A DNA stretch of 64,000 nt, taken from contig NZ_JAGPXX010000027.1 of NCBI RefSeq assembly GCF_018070345.1, forward strand, positions 1 through 64,000, in the 5' to 3' direction. The first letter of the stretch is position 1; each line of letters starts with the position of its first letter. Below, piece by piece: positions 34,696-43,185 of this stretch. A program made the position numbers and the translations under genes. This DNA comes from Streptomyces sp. F63 (GTDB lineage: Bacteria; Actinomycetota; Actinomycetes; Streptomycetales; Streptomycetaceae). Below the pieces are notes generated by a model. It was given only the letters and a program-made list of their open reading frames with translations, had not been told where the DNA came from and ran no database searches.

Positions 34696-36420
34696 ATGAG
34701 CGGCACCGCCGACCGCGTCAGCCGCACCGGGGACGACGCCGAGGGCACCACCGGGGACGGCGTTCCGGGCGGCACGGGGGACGGCGTTCCGGGCGGCACG
34801 GGGGACACCACGGGCTTGGGCACCGGCACCGGCACCGGCACCGGCAACAGCACCAGCACCAGCACCAGCACCAGCACCGAGTCCGCCGCACCGGCACCGT
34901 CCGCGCGCCGCGGACCCGTCGCCGCCGCGCTGATGCTGGCCATGGCACTGGCCGCGCTGGACGGCACCGTCGTCTCCACCGCCGTCCCGCAGATCGTCGG
35001 CGACCTCGGCGGCTTCGCCTTCTTCTCCTGGCTGTTCTCCGGCTACCTCCTCGCCGTCACCGTCACCCTCCCCCTCTACGGCAAGCTCTCCGACACCTTC
35101 GGCCGCAAACCCGTCCTCCTCACCGGCATCGCCCTCTTCCTGCTCGGCTCCCTGCTGTGCGCCGGCGCCTGGGACATGGCGAGCCTGGTCGCCTTCCGCG
35201 TGGTCCAGGGACTCGGCGGCGGGGCCATCCAGGGCACCGTCCAGACCGTGGCCGCCGACCTTTATCCGCTCGCGCAGCGCCCCCGCATCCAGGCGCGGCT
35301 GTCCTCCGTCTGGGCCCTGGCCGCGGTGGCCGGCCCGGCCCTCGGCGGCCTGCTGGCCGGATACGCCCACTGGCGCTGGATCTTCCTGCTCAACCTGCCC
35401 GTCGGCGCGATCGCCCTCTGGCTCGTCGCCCGCCACCTGCACGAACCGCCGCGCGCCCGGAGCGGGCCGCCCCGCGTCGACTGGGCCGGGGCGCTGGGGA
35501 TCTTCCTGAGCGGCGGGCTGCTGCTCACCGCGCTGGTCCGGGGCGGGGTGGCCTGGCCCTGGCTGTCGGCGCCGTCCCTCGGGCTGTTCGCGGGCAGCGC
35601 CGTCTGCGCGGCGGCCACCGTCGTGGTGGAACGCCGGGCCGCCGAGCCGGTCATTCCCGGCTGGGTCTGGCGCCGCCGGACCATCGCCTCCGTCAATCTG
35701 GCCCTGGGCGCGCTCGGCGTGCTGATGGTCGCCCCGACCGTCTTCCTGCCGACGTACGCGCAGACCGTGCTCGGACTCGGCCCGGTCGCCGCCGGTTTCG
35801 TCCTGTCCGTGATGATTCTCAGCTGGCCGGTGTCGGCCGCGCTCAGCAGCCACGTCTACCGGCGCATCGGCTTCCGCCAGACCTCGATGACCGGCATCGC
35901 GCTGGCCGGGCTGACGCTGGCCGCCTTCCCGCTCCTGCCCTACCCCGGCGAGCCCTGGCAGCCCGCGCTGCTGATGCTGGCGCTGGGCGCGGCCCTCGGG
36001 CTCTTCCAGCTTCCGCTGATCGTCGGGGTCCAGTCGACCGTCCCCTGGGCCGAGCGCGGCACGGCGACGGCGTCCGTGCTGTTCTGCCGCCAGGTCGGCC
36101 AGAGTGTGGGCGCCGCCGTCTTCGGCGCCGTCGCCAACGCCACGCTCGCCTCCCGCATCGGCGGCCCGCCGCCGGCCCCCGGGCCCGGGTCCCCCGGCAC
36201 CTCCGGGGAGGGGGCCCCCGGCGCGCTCGACACCGTCTCCCGCGCCCTGGAGGACCCGGCGTCACTGACCGCCGCGGCGGCCGCCCGGCTGCGGCTGGCC
36301 GTGGACGCCGCCGTGGAGCACGTCTACATCGGCGCGGCGGCCGCGGCGGCCCTGGCCCTGCTCGCGCTGCTGCTCGCCCCGCGCCGTTTCCCCGTTCTCC
36401 CGGACGGCGAGCGCGACTGA
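34696..36420 (+). CDS. MFS multidrug efflux transporter (DHA2, 14-TM)
   Basis: A 574-residue proton antiporter of the EmrB/QacA type. The first 74 residues are a hydrophilic low-complexity tail with GTGTGTG and STSTSTSTST repeats, which is not typical of the family. Membrane helices begin at about residue 76 (AAALMLAMALAALDGTVVSTAVPQ, with the DHA2 Asp and motif D). Motif A is GKLSDTFGRKPV and motif C is GPALGGLLAGY in helix 5. Fourteen helices can be traced, ending in a short C-terminus. The ribosome binding site GGAGGAGG supports the start. The substrate is unknown; drugs or dyes are usual. Confidence 0.9.
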   Translation: MSGTADRVSRTGDDAEGTTGDGVPGGTGDGVPGGTGDTTGLGTGTGTGTGNSTSTSTSTSTESAAPAPSARRGPVAAALMLAMALAALDGTVVSTAVPQIVGDLGGFAFFSWLFSGYLLAVTVTLPLYGKLSDTFGRKPVLLTGIALFLLGSLLCAGAWDMASLVAFRVVQGLGGGAIQGTVQTVAADLYPLAQRPRIQARLSSVWALAAVAGPALGGLLAGYAHWRWIFLLNLPVGAIALWLVARHLHEPPRARSGPPRVDWAGALGIFLSGGLLLTALVRGGVAWPWLSAPSLGLFAGSAVCAAATVVVERRAAEPVIPGWVWRRRTIASVNLALGALGVLMVAPTVFLPTYAQTVLGLGPVAAGFVLSVMILSWPVSAALSSHVYRRIGFRQTSMTGIALAGLTLAAFPLLPYPGEPWQPALLMLALGAALGLFQLPLIVGVQSTVPWAERGTATASVLFCRQVGQSVGAAVFGAVANATLASRIGGPPPAPGPGSPGTSGEGAPGALDTVSRALEDPASLTAAAAARLRLAVDAAVEHVYIGAAAAAALALLALLLAPRRFPVLPDGERD

Positions 36421-36485
36421 GCGCGGGCGGACGGAGCCTCCCGGCCCGCCCGCTCAGGGGCGGCCGCCCCGGCCGGTGTGGGCGG

Positions 36486-37013
36486 TCAGCCCCCGCCGGC
36501 CACTGTCAGCCGCTCCGGGCGGCCGCCGGTGACGAGCGTGGTGAGGGCCGCCTCCATGCTGTGCCCCAGGAACCAGTCACCGGTGTGGTCGAGGCTGTAG
36601 ACCCGCCCCTCGCTGTCGACGGCCAGGACCGCCCGGCCGCTGCCGGGGCCCTCCGGGCCCGGGCCCTCCTCGCCCAGCGGGGAGATCTCCGTGCCCAGCG
36701 CCCGCCCCAGATCGGAGAGCGTCCGCGCCAGATGCAGCCCGCACATCGGATCGATCAGACAGGACGTGGGCGCCACCTGGTGCCCCGCGGCGGCACCCGC
36801 GATCCGCAGGCCGCCGAACTCGGCCCAGGCCTCGACGGCCGCCGGGAACACGGTGTGCCGGTGGCCCGCCGGGGACACATGGGCGCGCAGGCCGTCGGCC
36901 CACGCCTCGGCCTGCCGGATGTCCCAGCGGCCCGGCCGCCAGCCCGCCTTCCGCAGGGCGGCGTCCACGGCGACCGGGAACCGGTCGGTGGCCGTACGGT
37001 CGAAGGCGCGCAC
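36486..37013 (-). CDS. SUKH-3 domain immunity-like protein
   Basis: A 175-residue protein with the SUKH-3 fold, known from immunity proteins that neutralise nuclease and deaminase toxins. Features seen are KAGWRPGRWDIRQAEAWA near the N-terminus, EAWAEFGGLRI in the middle, then SPLGEE, AVLAVDSEGRVYSLDHTGDWFLG and the C-terminal helix AALTTLVTG. A Gly/Pro/Glu insert lies near residue 118. The start is a GTG one base after the stop of the deaminase gene, so the pair is translationally coupled and the SUKH-3 protein is the likely partner or inhibitor of that deaminase. No signal peptide is visible. The pairing is inferred from position. Confidence 0.82.
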   Translation of the reverse strand: MRAFDRTATDRFPVAVDAALRKAGWRPGRWDIRQAEAWADGLRAHVSPAGHRHTVFPAAVEAWAEFGGLRIAGAAAGHQVAPTSCLIDPMCGLHLARTLSDLGRALGTEISPLGEEGPGPEGPGSGRAVLAVDSEGRVYSLDHTGDWFLGHSMEAALTTLVTGGRPERLTVAGGG

Positions 37014-37014
37014 A

Positions 37015-37539
37015 TCAGCTCCTGTCCGGTGCGGACGCCGCCGGGTCGACGTGCCGTACGCCGAAGTGCGCCAGCAGCGCCGTGCACGACCGGCAGGGCG
37101 GCGCGTACCGGCCGTGCCGGGGGTCGCCGTCCTCACGGATGTGACGCGCCGTCAACTTGGCCTGCTTCAGGGCCTTCCGGGCCTCGCCCTGGGACAGCGG
37201 CCGGCGGGAGGCCCGCTTGCTCCGCGCGCCCTCGACCTCGGCCAGCTGACGGGACAGCAGCAGCGCCTCGGGGCAGCGGCCGGTGAATCGTTCACGCTGG
37301 GCGGTGCCGAGCCGGTCGAGGAAGTCCTGGACCAGCGGATGGAGCACCGGCGGCAGGTCACCCCGCCCCGCCGTGGCGGTGAGGGTCCTCCCGCGCACGG
37401 ACAGCGCCGCGGCGACGGCGGGCAGGATGCCGTCCCGGCGGTGCCGGAGGACCGGCGGCCGTCCGGGGCCGGTGTCACTGCTCCATCTCAGCCGCGGGTC
37501 ACCCGGCGGGGTTGCCGGGAGGTCCTGGGTGGCGCTCAT
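37015..37539 (-). CDS. YwqJ-type deaminase domain protein
   Basis: A 174-residue protein with the YwqJ deaminase fold, usually the C-terminal toxin tip of larger secreted proteins and predicted to deaminate nucleic acid bases. The zinc site reads CPE (Cys89, Glu91 as proton shuttle) and PPCRSC (Cys149, Cys152), so the catalytic residues look intact. Only about 45 residues precede the domain, with no signal peptide, WXG, LXG or repeat region, so the protein should stay in the cytoplasm. The ATG has a GGAGGGG ribosome binding site. It is coupled to the SUKH-3 gene and diverges from the WHH-SUKH gene across a 416-bp promoter region. Confidence 0.8.
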   Translation of the reverse strand: MSATQDLPATPPGDPRLRWSSDTGPGRPPVLRHRRDGILPAVAAALSVRGRTLTATAGRGDLPPVLHPLVQDFLDRLGTAQRERFTGRCPEALLLSRQLAEVEGARSKRASRRPLSQGEARKALKQAKLTARHIREDGDPRHGRYAPPCRSCTALLAHFGVRHVDPAASAPDRS

Positions 37540-37955
37540 TCGGTGCTTCCCCTCCTGTGCAATCCCCCTGGTTGCGGGGACAGCCTGCCAAACCGCCGGG
37601 GAAATCAGGAAGTCCGGCGGGTACCCTCCGCGCGTCGCACAACCGCAGGTCACCGGTGCGTGACAGCTCGTCACAGGAAAGACGACAGACCCCCCGAAAG
37701 GGTTATCCCAGCCCCCCGGGGACGGAAGCGCGGACGCTCCGCGAACACCGGTGCAACCCCCCGGAGGACACCGGGCCCCGCCCCGGGCATCCCCGGGCGG
37801 TGCGAACTCCGCCGCGACGGCCGCGCGCCCCCGCGGACCCACGCCGAAGTACCCCCGAACGGCCTAATCCCGCCCCCACCACCGGGCCGCAGCCCGCGCC
37901 CCCCGCCACCGCATAGGCTGTGCGCCAACATCGGACGCAGCAGGGGGCAACCGCC
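37540..37955. other. Divergent promoter region of the toxin/immunity island
   Basis: 416 bp. A -10-like TAGGCT at 37914-37919 fits the WHH-SUKH gene (start near 37926). In the middle lie three phased pentamers GTCAC (37649-37653), GTGAC (37660-37664) and GTCAC (37670-37674), spaced 11 and 10 bp, which could bind a regulator. No gene is supported in the rest. Confidence 0.5.
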
Positions 37956-38963
37956 ATGACGACAGGCCGGCCCGGGCTGGGGGCGCCTCCCAGCCCCCGG
38001 GCGGGGGAACACCCCGCGCCACCCAACACCGCCTACGCCGGGCAGACCGTGCACTTCCCGGACCCGGTCCGCGCCGCCCGGTACCCCGGAGGCGTGCGGA
38101 TCGACGAGCACGGCCGTCCGGACTTCTCCCCCTACGCGCGCGCCGCCGCCGAGATCGCCGACCCCCCCGAGGGCTTCGGCGTCGACGAACTCCGGCTCAC
38201 CGACTACGTGTCGGCCAACGCCGCCCTGCACGCCGCGGGCCACGAGCTCTGGGGCAGCCTCCCGCCGGTGGCCACCCCCCACGGCTGGACCTGGCACCAC
38301 GTACCGGACAGCCGCCGCATGGAGCTCGTACCCGCCGAGGTCAAGGCACTGCTGCGGCACCACGGCGGACTGGCCACCGCCCCCGTCGACCAGGAGAAGC
38401 GCGGCACCCGCCCCCTGCAGGAGACCCGCCCCACCCACCTCGCGCTGCCCAAGGGCGCCCTGTCGGTCACCGAGGCCCAGGTCCTCGGCGTCGAGGAGGA
38501 CCTCGGCTACCGGCTGCCCGGCGCCTACCGCTCCTTCCTCAAGGCGGCCGGCGGCTGCGCGCCGGCCGGCGCCGCGCTCGACGCCGGACTGGGCCTCCTC
38601 GTCGACCAGCCGTTCTTCACGGTGCGCGACGAGGCCGCCGTCAACGACCTCGTGTACGTCAACAAGTGCCTGCGCGACCACCTCACCAAGGACTACCTGG
38701 GCGTCGCCTTCGTCCAGGGCGGCGTCCTCGCGGTCAAGGTGAAGGGGTCGGCCCTCGGCTCGGTGTGGTTCTGCGCCTACGACGACGCCCGCGACCGCGA
38801 CGGCCTCACCGTCCAGGAGCGCGTCGACCGGCTCCTGCTGCCCTGCGGCGACGACTTCGACGACTTCCTGCGGCGCCTCGCGGGCAGCCCGCCCGAACTG
38901 GAGACCGTGGCCAACCTGATGGTGGACGGCGGCTTCGCGTACGCCGTCCCGGTGGAGGGGTGA
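37956..38963 (+). CDS. WHH-type HNH nuclease domain fused to a SUKH (SMI1/KNR4) domain
   Basis: A 335-residue fusion. Residues about 25-140 match the WHH branch of HNH/Endo VII nucleases, a common toxin tip: YPGGVRIDEHGRPDFSPYA, then TWHHVPDSRRMELVP (Trp113, His114, His115) and RHHGG. At the place where relatives usually carry His (LVPxxxH) this protein has Lys130, so activity may be reduced. Residues about 160-335 are a SMI1/KNR4-type SUKH domain (LGVEEDLGYRLPGAYRSFLKAAGG). Toxin and immunity folds in one chain, with no export signal, is unusual. The ATG follows a GGGGG box. The stop overlaps a possible GTG of the next gene. Confidence 0.78.
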   Translation: MTTGRPGLGAPPSPRAGEHPAPPNTAYAGQTVHFPDPVRAARYPGGVRIDEHGRPDFSPYARAAAEIADPPEGFGVDELRLTDYVSANAALHAAGHELWGSLPPVATPHGWTWHHVPDSRRMELVPAEVKALLRHHGGLATAPVDQEKRGTRPLQETRPTHLALPKGALSVTEAQVLGVEEDLGYRLPGAYRSFLKAAGGCAPAGAALDAGLGLLVDQPFFTVRDEAAVNDLVYVNKCLRDHLTKDYLGVAFVQGGVLAVKVKGSALGSVWFCAYDDARDRDGLTVQERVDRLLLPCGDDFDDFLRRLAGSPPELETVANLMVDGGFAYAVPVEG

Positions 38964-38968
38964 GCGCG

Positions 38969-41488
38969 ATGGTGACCTTCGCACAGGCGCAGGAGCGCGC
39001 CGAGGAGTGGATCAACGGCGACGTCCCCGCGTACCAGCACCGCGAGGTGAAGGTGCGCGAGTTCGACCTGGGCTTCGTGGTCTGGGCCGAGGACCGCGAG
39101 GACGGGCCCACCTCGGACGGCGGCCGCTCCCGGCTCGTCATCGCCCGGGACAGCGGCGACACCACCCTGTGGCCCGCCCTCCCGGTCGGCGAGATCATCC
39201 GCCACTACGAGGAGCGGTACGGAGCGGTCCCCCAGGACACCGGCACCGCCCCGGCCGAACAGCCGCAGCGGGTCGATCTGGAGGCCACCTCCTTCCTGCT
39301 GACGCCGCCGCAGTGGCTGCAGGACGCCGCCGACCAGATCGGCATCCCGGACCGCAGGCGGGACGCAGCGGGGACCTCGGGCGCGGACGCGGGTGAGGGC
39401 ACGGGGGCAGACGCGGGTGCGGGCACGGGTGCAGGCGCGGGTGTGCGCCCGGTCTCCGCCCCGGTCCCCGGCTCCCCCGCCGCCGGCCCGGGACCGGCCG
39501 CGGGCTCCGGCCCGGCCGGCACCGCGGGCCCGCACACCGGCGCGGGCACCGGCGTGGGCACCGGCGCAGGTGCCGCTCCCGGCCCGGGCACCGGCTCCGG
39601 CACGCCGTCCGGCGCCGCCCCCGCCACCCCGGTCAGCGGTGCGCCCGCCGGGGGCACCGCCTGGCCCGCGGCCGGCTCGGCGGGCGCCGCGGGCGTCACC
39701 GCTTCCGGAAACGACCACGGCCCCTCGGGCCGGGACGGCGCCTCCTCGGCAGCCCCGGAGGCCGTACCCGGCGTACCCGGCCCCGCCGCACCGCCCGGTG
39801 GCACCCCGTGGGCCGGCACCGACGTCACCGCAGGGCCCGACGACGCCTCCGTCGACCTCCCCGCCACCGTCTTCGCGCCGCCCCTCGCGAGCACGGCCGA
39901 CGAGGACGGCACCCGGCAGCCGGGGCAGCGGGCCGACGACCGGACGGAACTCATGTCCGGGGGAAGCCAGTTGCCGCGCACCACGGTCGCTCCGGCCGTC
40001 GGTGACCCGGCCGGCCCGGGCGGCACCGGCGGAGGCCCGTCGGACGGTGCGCCCCGCGCCCCGCAAGCCCCGCGGCCCCCCCGGCCCCAGAGCACGGGCA
40101 CAGCGCCCCCGCCGCCCGGCCCCCCGAGTGCCCCGGGCACGCCCAGCACCCCCGGAGCTCCCCCGCCGTTCCCGGCGCCCGGCGCCCCGGGCGGCGACGC
40201 GCACCACGCCCCCACCATGCTCGCCGGACCGGACCCCGGCACCCCCGGAGCACCCCAGCCCCCCGGACCGCCGGCCACGTCGGGAGCAGGCACCCCGCCA
40301 CCCCCCGGACCACCCGGCGTCCCGGGCGGCGACCCGCACTACCAGGCGACCATGCTCGCCGGGCCCAACCCCGGCACCCCCGCCGCCCCCGGAGCACCCC
40401 AGCCCCCCGGACCGCCCGGCATGCCGCCCGGTGCCCAGGCGCCCCCGCCCCCGCCGCCGCCCGCCCCGGGCGCGTACGGCTACCCGCAGGCCCCGGCCGG
40501 CCCGCCCATGGTCGGCCCCGGCTACATGGCTGTCCTCCGCTACCGCGCCCAGGACGGTTCGGAGCAGCAGATCATCCGCCGCTCCGCTTACGGAACCCCG
40601 CACCCGGAGTGGCAGATCCTGCACGAACTGCGCGCACAGAACGTCCCGCCGCAGCAGGTGCTGGAACTCCACACCGAACTGGAGTCCTGCGATCTGCCCG
40701 GCGGTTACTGCGCCCGGATGGTCCGCGAGACCTTCCCGCAGGTGCGCGTCAGCCACACCGCCCCCTACGGCCGTGACCACGCCACACGCCGGCAGGGCGT
40801 GCGGCATCTGATCGAGCACCAGGGCGAGTTGCACCAGGTGGCCGACGGCCCGGCGCGCCCGGCGCCCAACCGGGTCCCGCTGCCGCACCCCGGTCAGGTG
40901 CCGCCGATCCCGCCGGTGCCCGTCGAGGGCCTCGCGCACGAACTGGCACAGTCCTTCGGCCCGCAGGGGCTGTTCCGGTTCGACCAGCACGCGGTGTCCC
41001 GGCAGGGCGTGCCCGATGTCGTCGCGCAGACCCTGGTGTGGGCCGGACTGCCCGTGGACTTCGGCCCGTTCTTCTGGGCCCAGGCCCAGCCCGGCCGCCC
41101 CGTGCCGACCCTGGCCGAACTGGCGGCCGAACGCGGCGTGCAGCCCGCCCCGGACGCCGGCTCGTACCTCGTCATGGGCAGCGACTTCGGCCGCCAGCTG
41201 TGCGTGCAGTACGGCACGGCCAACATCGTGGCCGTCCCCGTGGAGGCCGGGCCGGGCGGGCAGCCGGTGCCCCCGCAGTTCGTCAACACCGGACTGCCCG
41301 AGTTCGTCCGCTGCATGGCCATGCTCGGCCGCATGTGGCGGCTGCGGTACGGGCTGACACCCGAACAGGCGGGCCGCTGGACCGTCGACTTCCAGGCCCA
41401 GTTGGTCGCCCTCGACCCCGCCTGCCTGTCCTCACCCGAGAGCTGGTGGTCCGTCATTCTCGAACAGATGTGGGACGGACTGCTCTGA
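38969..41488 (+). CDS. Imm35/YrhB-deaminase-SUKH-4 multidomain protein
   Basis: An 839-residue protein with three folded parts. Residues 1-90 match the YrhB/Imm35 immunity family (LGFVVWAEDRED ... RLVIARDSGDTTLW). Residues about 125-515 are a Pro/Gly/Ala/Thr linker. Residues about 518-640 form a nucleic-acid deaminase domain: HPE at 545-547 (zinc His and Glu), and Cys574 and Cys581 in ESCDLPGGYC. Residues about 653-839 match SUKH-4 (LFRFDQHAVSRQGVPDVV ... FVNTGLPEFVRCMAMLGRMW). I chose the ATG with an AGGGG box eight bases upstream; a GTG at 38960 overlaps the previous stop. There is no secretion signal. It probably forms one operon with the WHH-SUKH gene. Confidence 0.78.
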   Translation: MVTFAQAQERAEEWINGDVPAYQHREVKVREFDLGFVVWAEDREDGPTSDGGRSRLVIARDSGDTTLWPALPVGEIIRHYEERYGAVPQDTGTAPAEQPQRVDLEATSFLLTPPQWLQDAADQIGIPDRRRDAAGTSGADAGEGTGADAGAGTGAGAGVRPVSAPVPGSPAAGPGPAAGSGPAGTAGPHTGAGTGVGTGAGAAPGPGTGSGTPSGAAPATPVSGAPAGGTAWPAAGSAGAAGVTASGNDHGPSGRDGASSAAPEAVPGVPGPAAPPGGTPWAGTDVTAGPDDASVDLPATVFAPPLASTADEDGTRQPGQRADDRTELMSGGSQLPRTTVAPAVGDPAGPGGTGGGPSDGAPRAPQAPRPPRPQSTGTAPPPPGPPSAPGTPSTPGAPPPFPAPGAPGGDAHHAPTMLAGPDPGTPGAPQPPGPPATSGAGTPPPPGPPGVPGGDPHYQATMLAGPNPGTPAAPGAPQPPGPPGMPPGAQAPPPPPPPAPGAYGYPQAPAGPPMVGPGYMAVLRYRAQDGSEQQIIRRSAYGTPHPEWQILHELRAQNVPPQQVLELHTELESCDLPGGYCARMVRETFPQVRVSHTAPYGRDHATRRQGVRHLIEHQGELHQVADGPARPAPNRVPLPHPGQVPPIPPVPVEGLAHELAQSFGPQGLFRFDQHAVSRQGVPDVVAQTLVWAGLPVDFGPFFWAQAQPGRPVPTLAELAAERGVQPAPDAGSYLVMGSDFGRQLCVQYGTANIVAVPVEAGPGGQPVPPQFVNTGLPEFVRCMAMLGRMWRLRYGLTPEQAGRWTVDFQAQLVALDPACLSSPESWWSVILEQMWDGLL

Positions 41489-41751
41489 CCCCGGCGGCCC
41501 ACCGCCCTCCGCACCCCGGCACGCCGCCGGACGCCCGGACAACTCCGGGGCGCCCGGCGGCGTTCCGCCGCCCGCGCCCGCCCGCACCCCTCACCGGCCG
41601 CCGGACCGCACGGACCCCGTTCCGGCTTCGCGGCGGATGCCGCATCCTTGAACAGGGACGGAAGGGCGGAGTGTCGCGTTATGAGCACCTGACCCGCATC
41701 GGAAAGATATGCGCCCGAGCGGATCTCACATTCGGGACGAAAGGGCTCAAA

Positions 41752-42957
41752 ATGAATGCGTCTGTGTCACCCCACGGGATCGCCACCGTACGCGGCCACC
41801 GGCGCGGTTACCGGCCCGAACAGGTCAACCGCGCCATCGCCGAACTCACCGGAACACGCGACGAAGCCCTCGACCGGGCCGCACAACTCGCCACCCGCGC
41901 CGAGGAGATCGACACCGAACTCACCCGGCTGCGCGAACACGCCGCACAACTCCCCCCGCAGACCTACGAGACCCTCGGCGCCCGCGCCCGCGAACTCCTC
42001 CTCACCGTCGAAGCCGAGGCCGCCGAACTCCGCGCCCGCGCCGAGACCACCGCCCAGACGATCCGCGAGGAAGCCGAGCAAACCGCCCGCGCCCTCCGCG
42101 ACGCCGCCCGCGTCGACGCCACCGCGCTCCGCAAGGAAGCCGACCACTGGGCCGAACAGGCCCTCGCCGCCGCCCGCGAAATCGCCGCCAAGACCCTCAC
42201 CACCGCCCGCCGCGCCGCTCAGGAACAACGCTCCCAGGCAGCCGCCGCCCTGAAGGAAGCCCGCGAACGGGCCGCCCGCCTCCACGCCGAACAGGAACGC
42301 GAACTCGCCGCCCGCCAGGCCGACGCCGACCGGCAACTCTCCGCAGCCAAGGCCGCCACCGAGAAACACGTCACCGAACTGACGGAACGCGCCGAAACCG
42401 TCCTCTCCCGCGCCCGCGACACCCACGCCGACGCCGAGGACGCCGCCCGGCGCGAACGCGACGAGGCCGAAGCCCGCGCCGCCGAGATCATCGCCCAGGC
42501 CCACGCCCGCCGCGAACGCGTCGAACGCGAAACCGAACGCGCCCTGCGCGACCACGCCACCCGCCGCGACGCCCTGCGCGCACAGATGGAACACATCCGC
42601 ACCAGCCTGGCCACCATCACCGGCCGCGGCACCCGCCGCGACACCGACCGCACCCAGAGCCCCACCACCGAACACCCCCGGGGCCGGACCGGCACCCCGG
42701 CCACCGAACACCCCCAGGCCCGCACCGCAACCCCCGCCCGGGAACGCACCGCGGAGAACACCGCACAACAGACCGGGCACAGCACCGCCGAACGCGACCG
42801 GGACCACACCCCGTCCCGCGACAGCCGCCCCCGCACGCCGAACCGCGAAACCGGCCCCGACGCCCGCCCCGACAGCGGATCCGTCCCCGCACCTGCCCCC
42901 GCCCCCGCCCCCGCCCCCGGCACCGGCACCGGCACCGGCACCGGGAAGTCAACCTGA
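41752..42957 (+). CDS. FilP/Scy-like coiled-coil protein with DivIVA-type N-terminus
   Basis: A 401-residue rod-like protein. The N-terminus (HGIATVRGHRRGYRPEQVNRAIAEL) carries the DivIVA-like RGYxPxQV motif seen in FilP, Scy and DivIVA of Streptomyces. Residues about 25-290 are almost pure heptad coiled coil rich in Ala, Glu and Arg. The last 110 residues are disordered, ending in APAPAPAPAPGTGTGTGTG. Relatives form cytoskeletal filaments or tip-organising assemblies; this one is longer than FilP and much shorter than Scy. An AAAGGG box precedes the ATG. It lies 263 bp after the deaminase-SUKH-4 gene on the same strand, so a link to that island is possible but unproven. Confidence 0.78.
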   Translation: MNASVSPHGIATVRGHRRGYRPEQVNRAIAELTGTRDEALDRAAQLATRAEEIDTELTRLREHAAQLPPQTYETLGARARELLLTVEAEAAELRARAETTAQTIREEAEQTARALRDAARVDATALRKEADHWAEQALAAAREIAAKTLTTARRAAQEQRSQAAAALKEARERAARLHAEQERELAARQADADRQLSAAKAATEKHVTELTERAETVLSRARDTHADAEDAARRERDEAEARAAEIIAQAHARRERVERETERALRDHATRRDALRAQMEHIRTSLATITGRGTRRDTDRTQSPTTEHPRGRTGTPATEHPQARTATPARERTAENTAQQTGHSTAERDRDHTPSRDSRPRTPNRETGPDARPDSGSVPAPAPAPAPAPGTGTGTGTGKST

Positions 42958-43185
42958 GCCGAACCGCCCCCCAAGCACCGGAACCGAGCAGGTACCCCGC
43001 CGGCCGCCGGACCGGAACCCGCCCCTGCGCCCCCGCCCTGTGCCGCTGCCCACCCCCGGCCCCGCCGTTCCGGACACCAGCCCCGCGGAACACGTCTCCC
43101 CGCCGGCCCTCGCGGAAACGCGGACCCCACCGCAGGACCGCCCGAACAGACCGGCCCCGGCAGCCGGAACCGCCCCGGCCGGCTC

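Noticed and set aside
38777..40990. Long antisense frame opposite the Imm35-deaminase-SUKH-4 gene
   Set aside because: It is Gly/Arg-rich and mirrors the Pro-rich linker of the sense gene; it has no motif or ribosome binding site.
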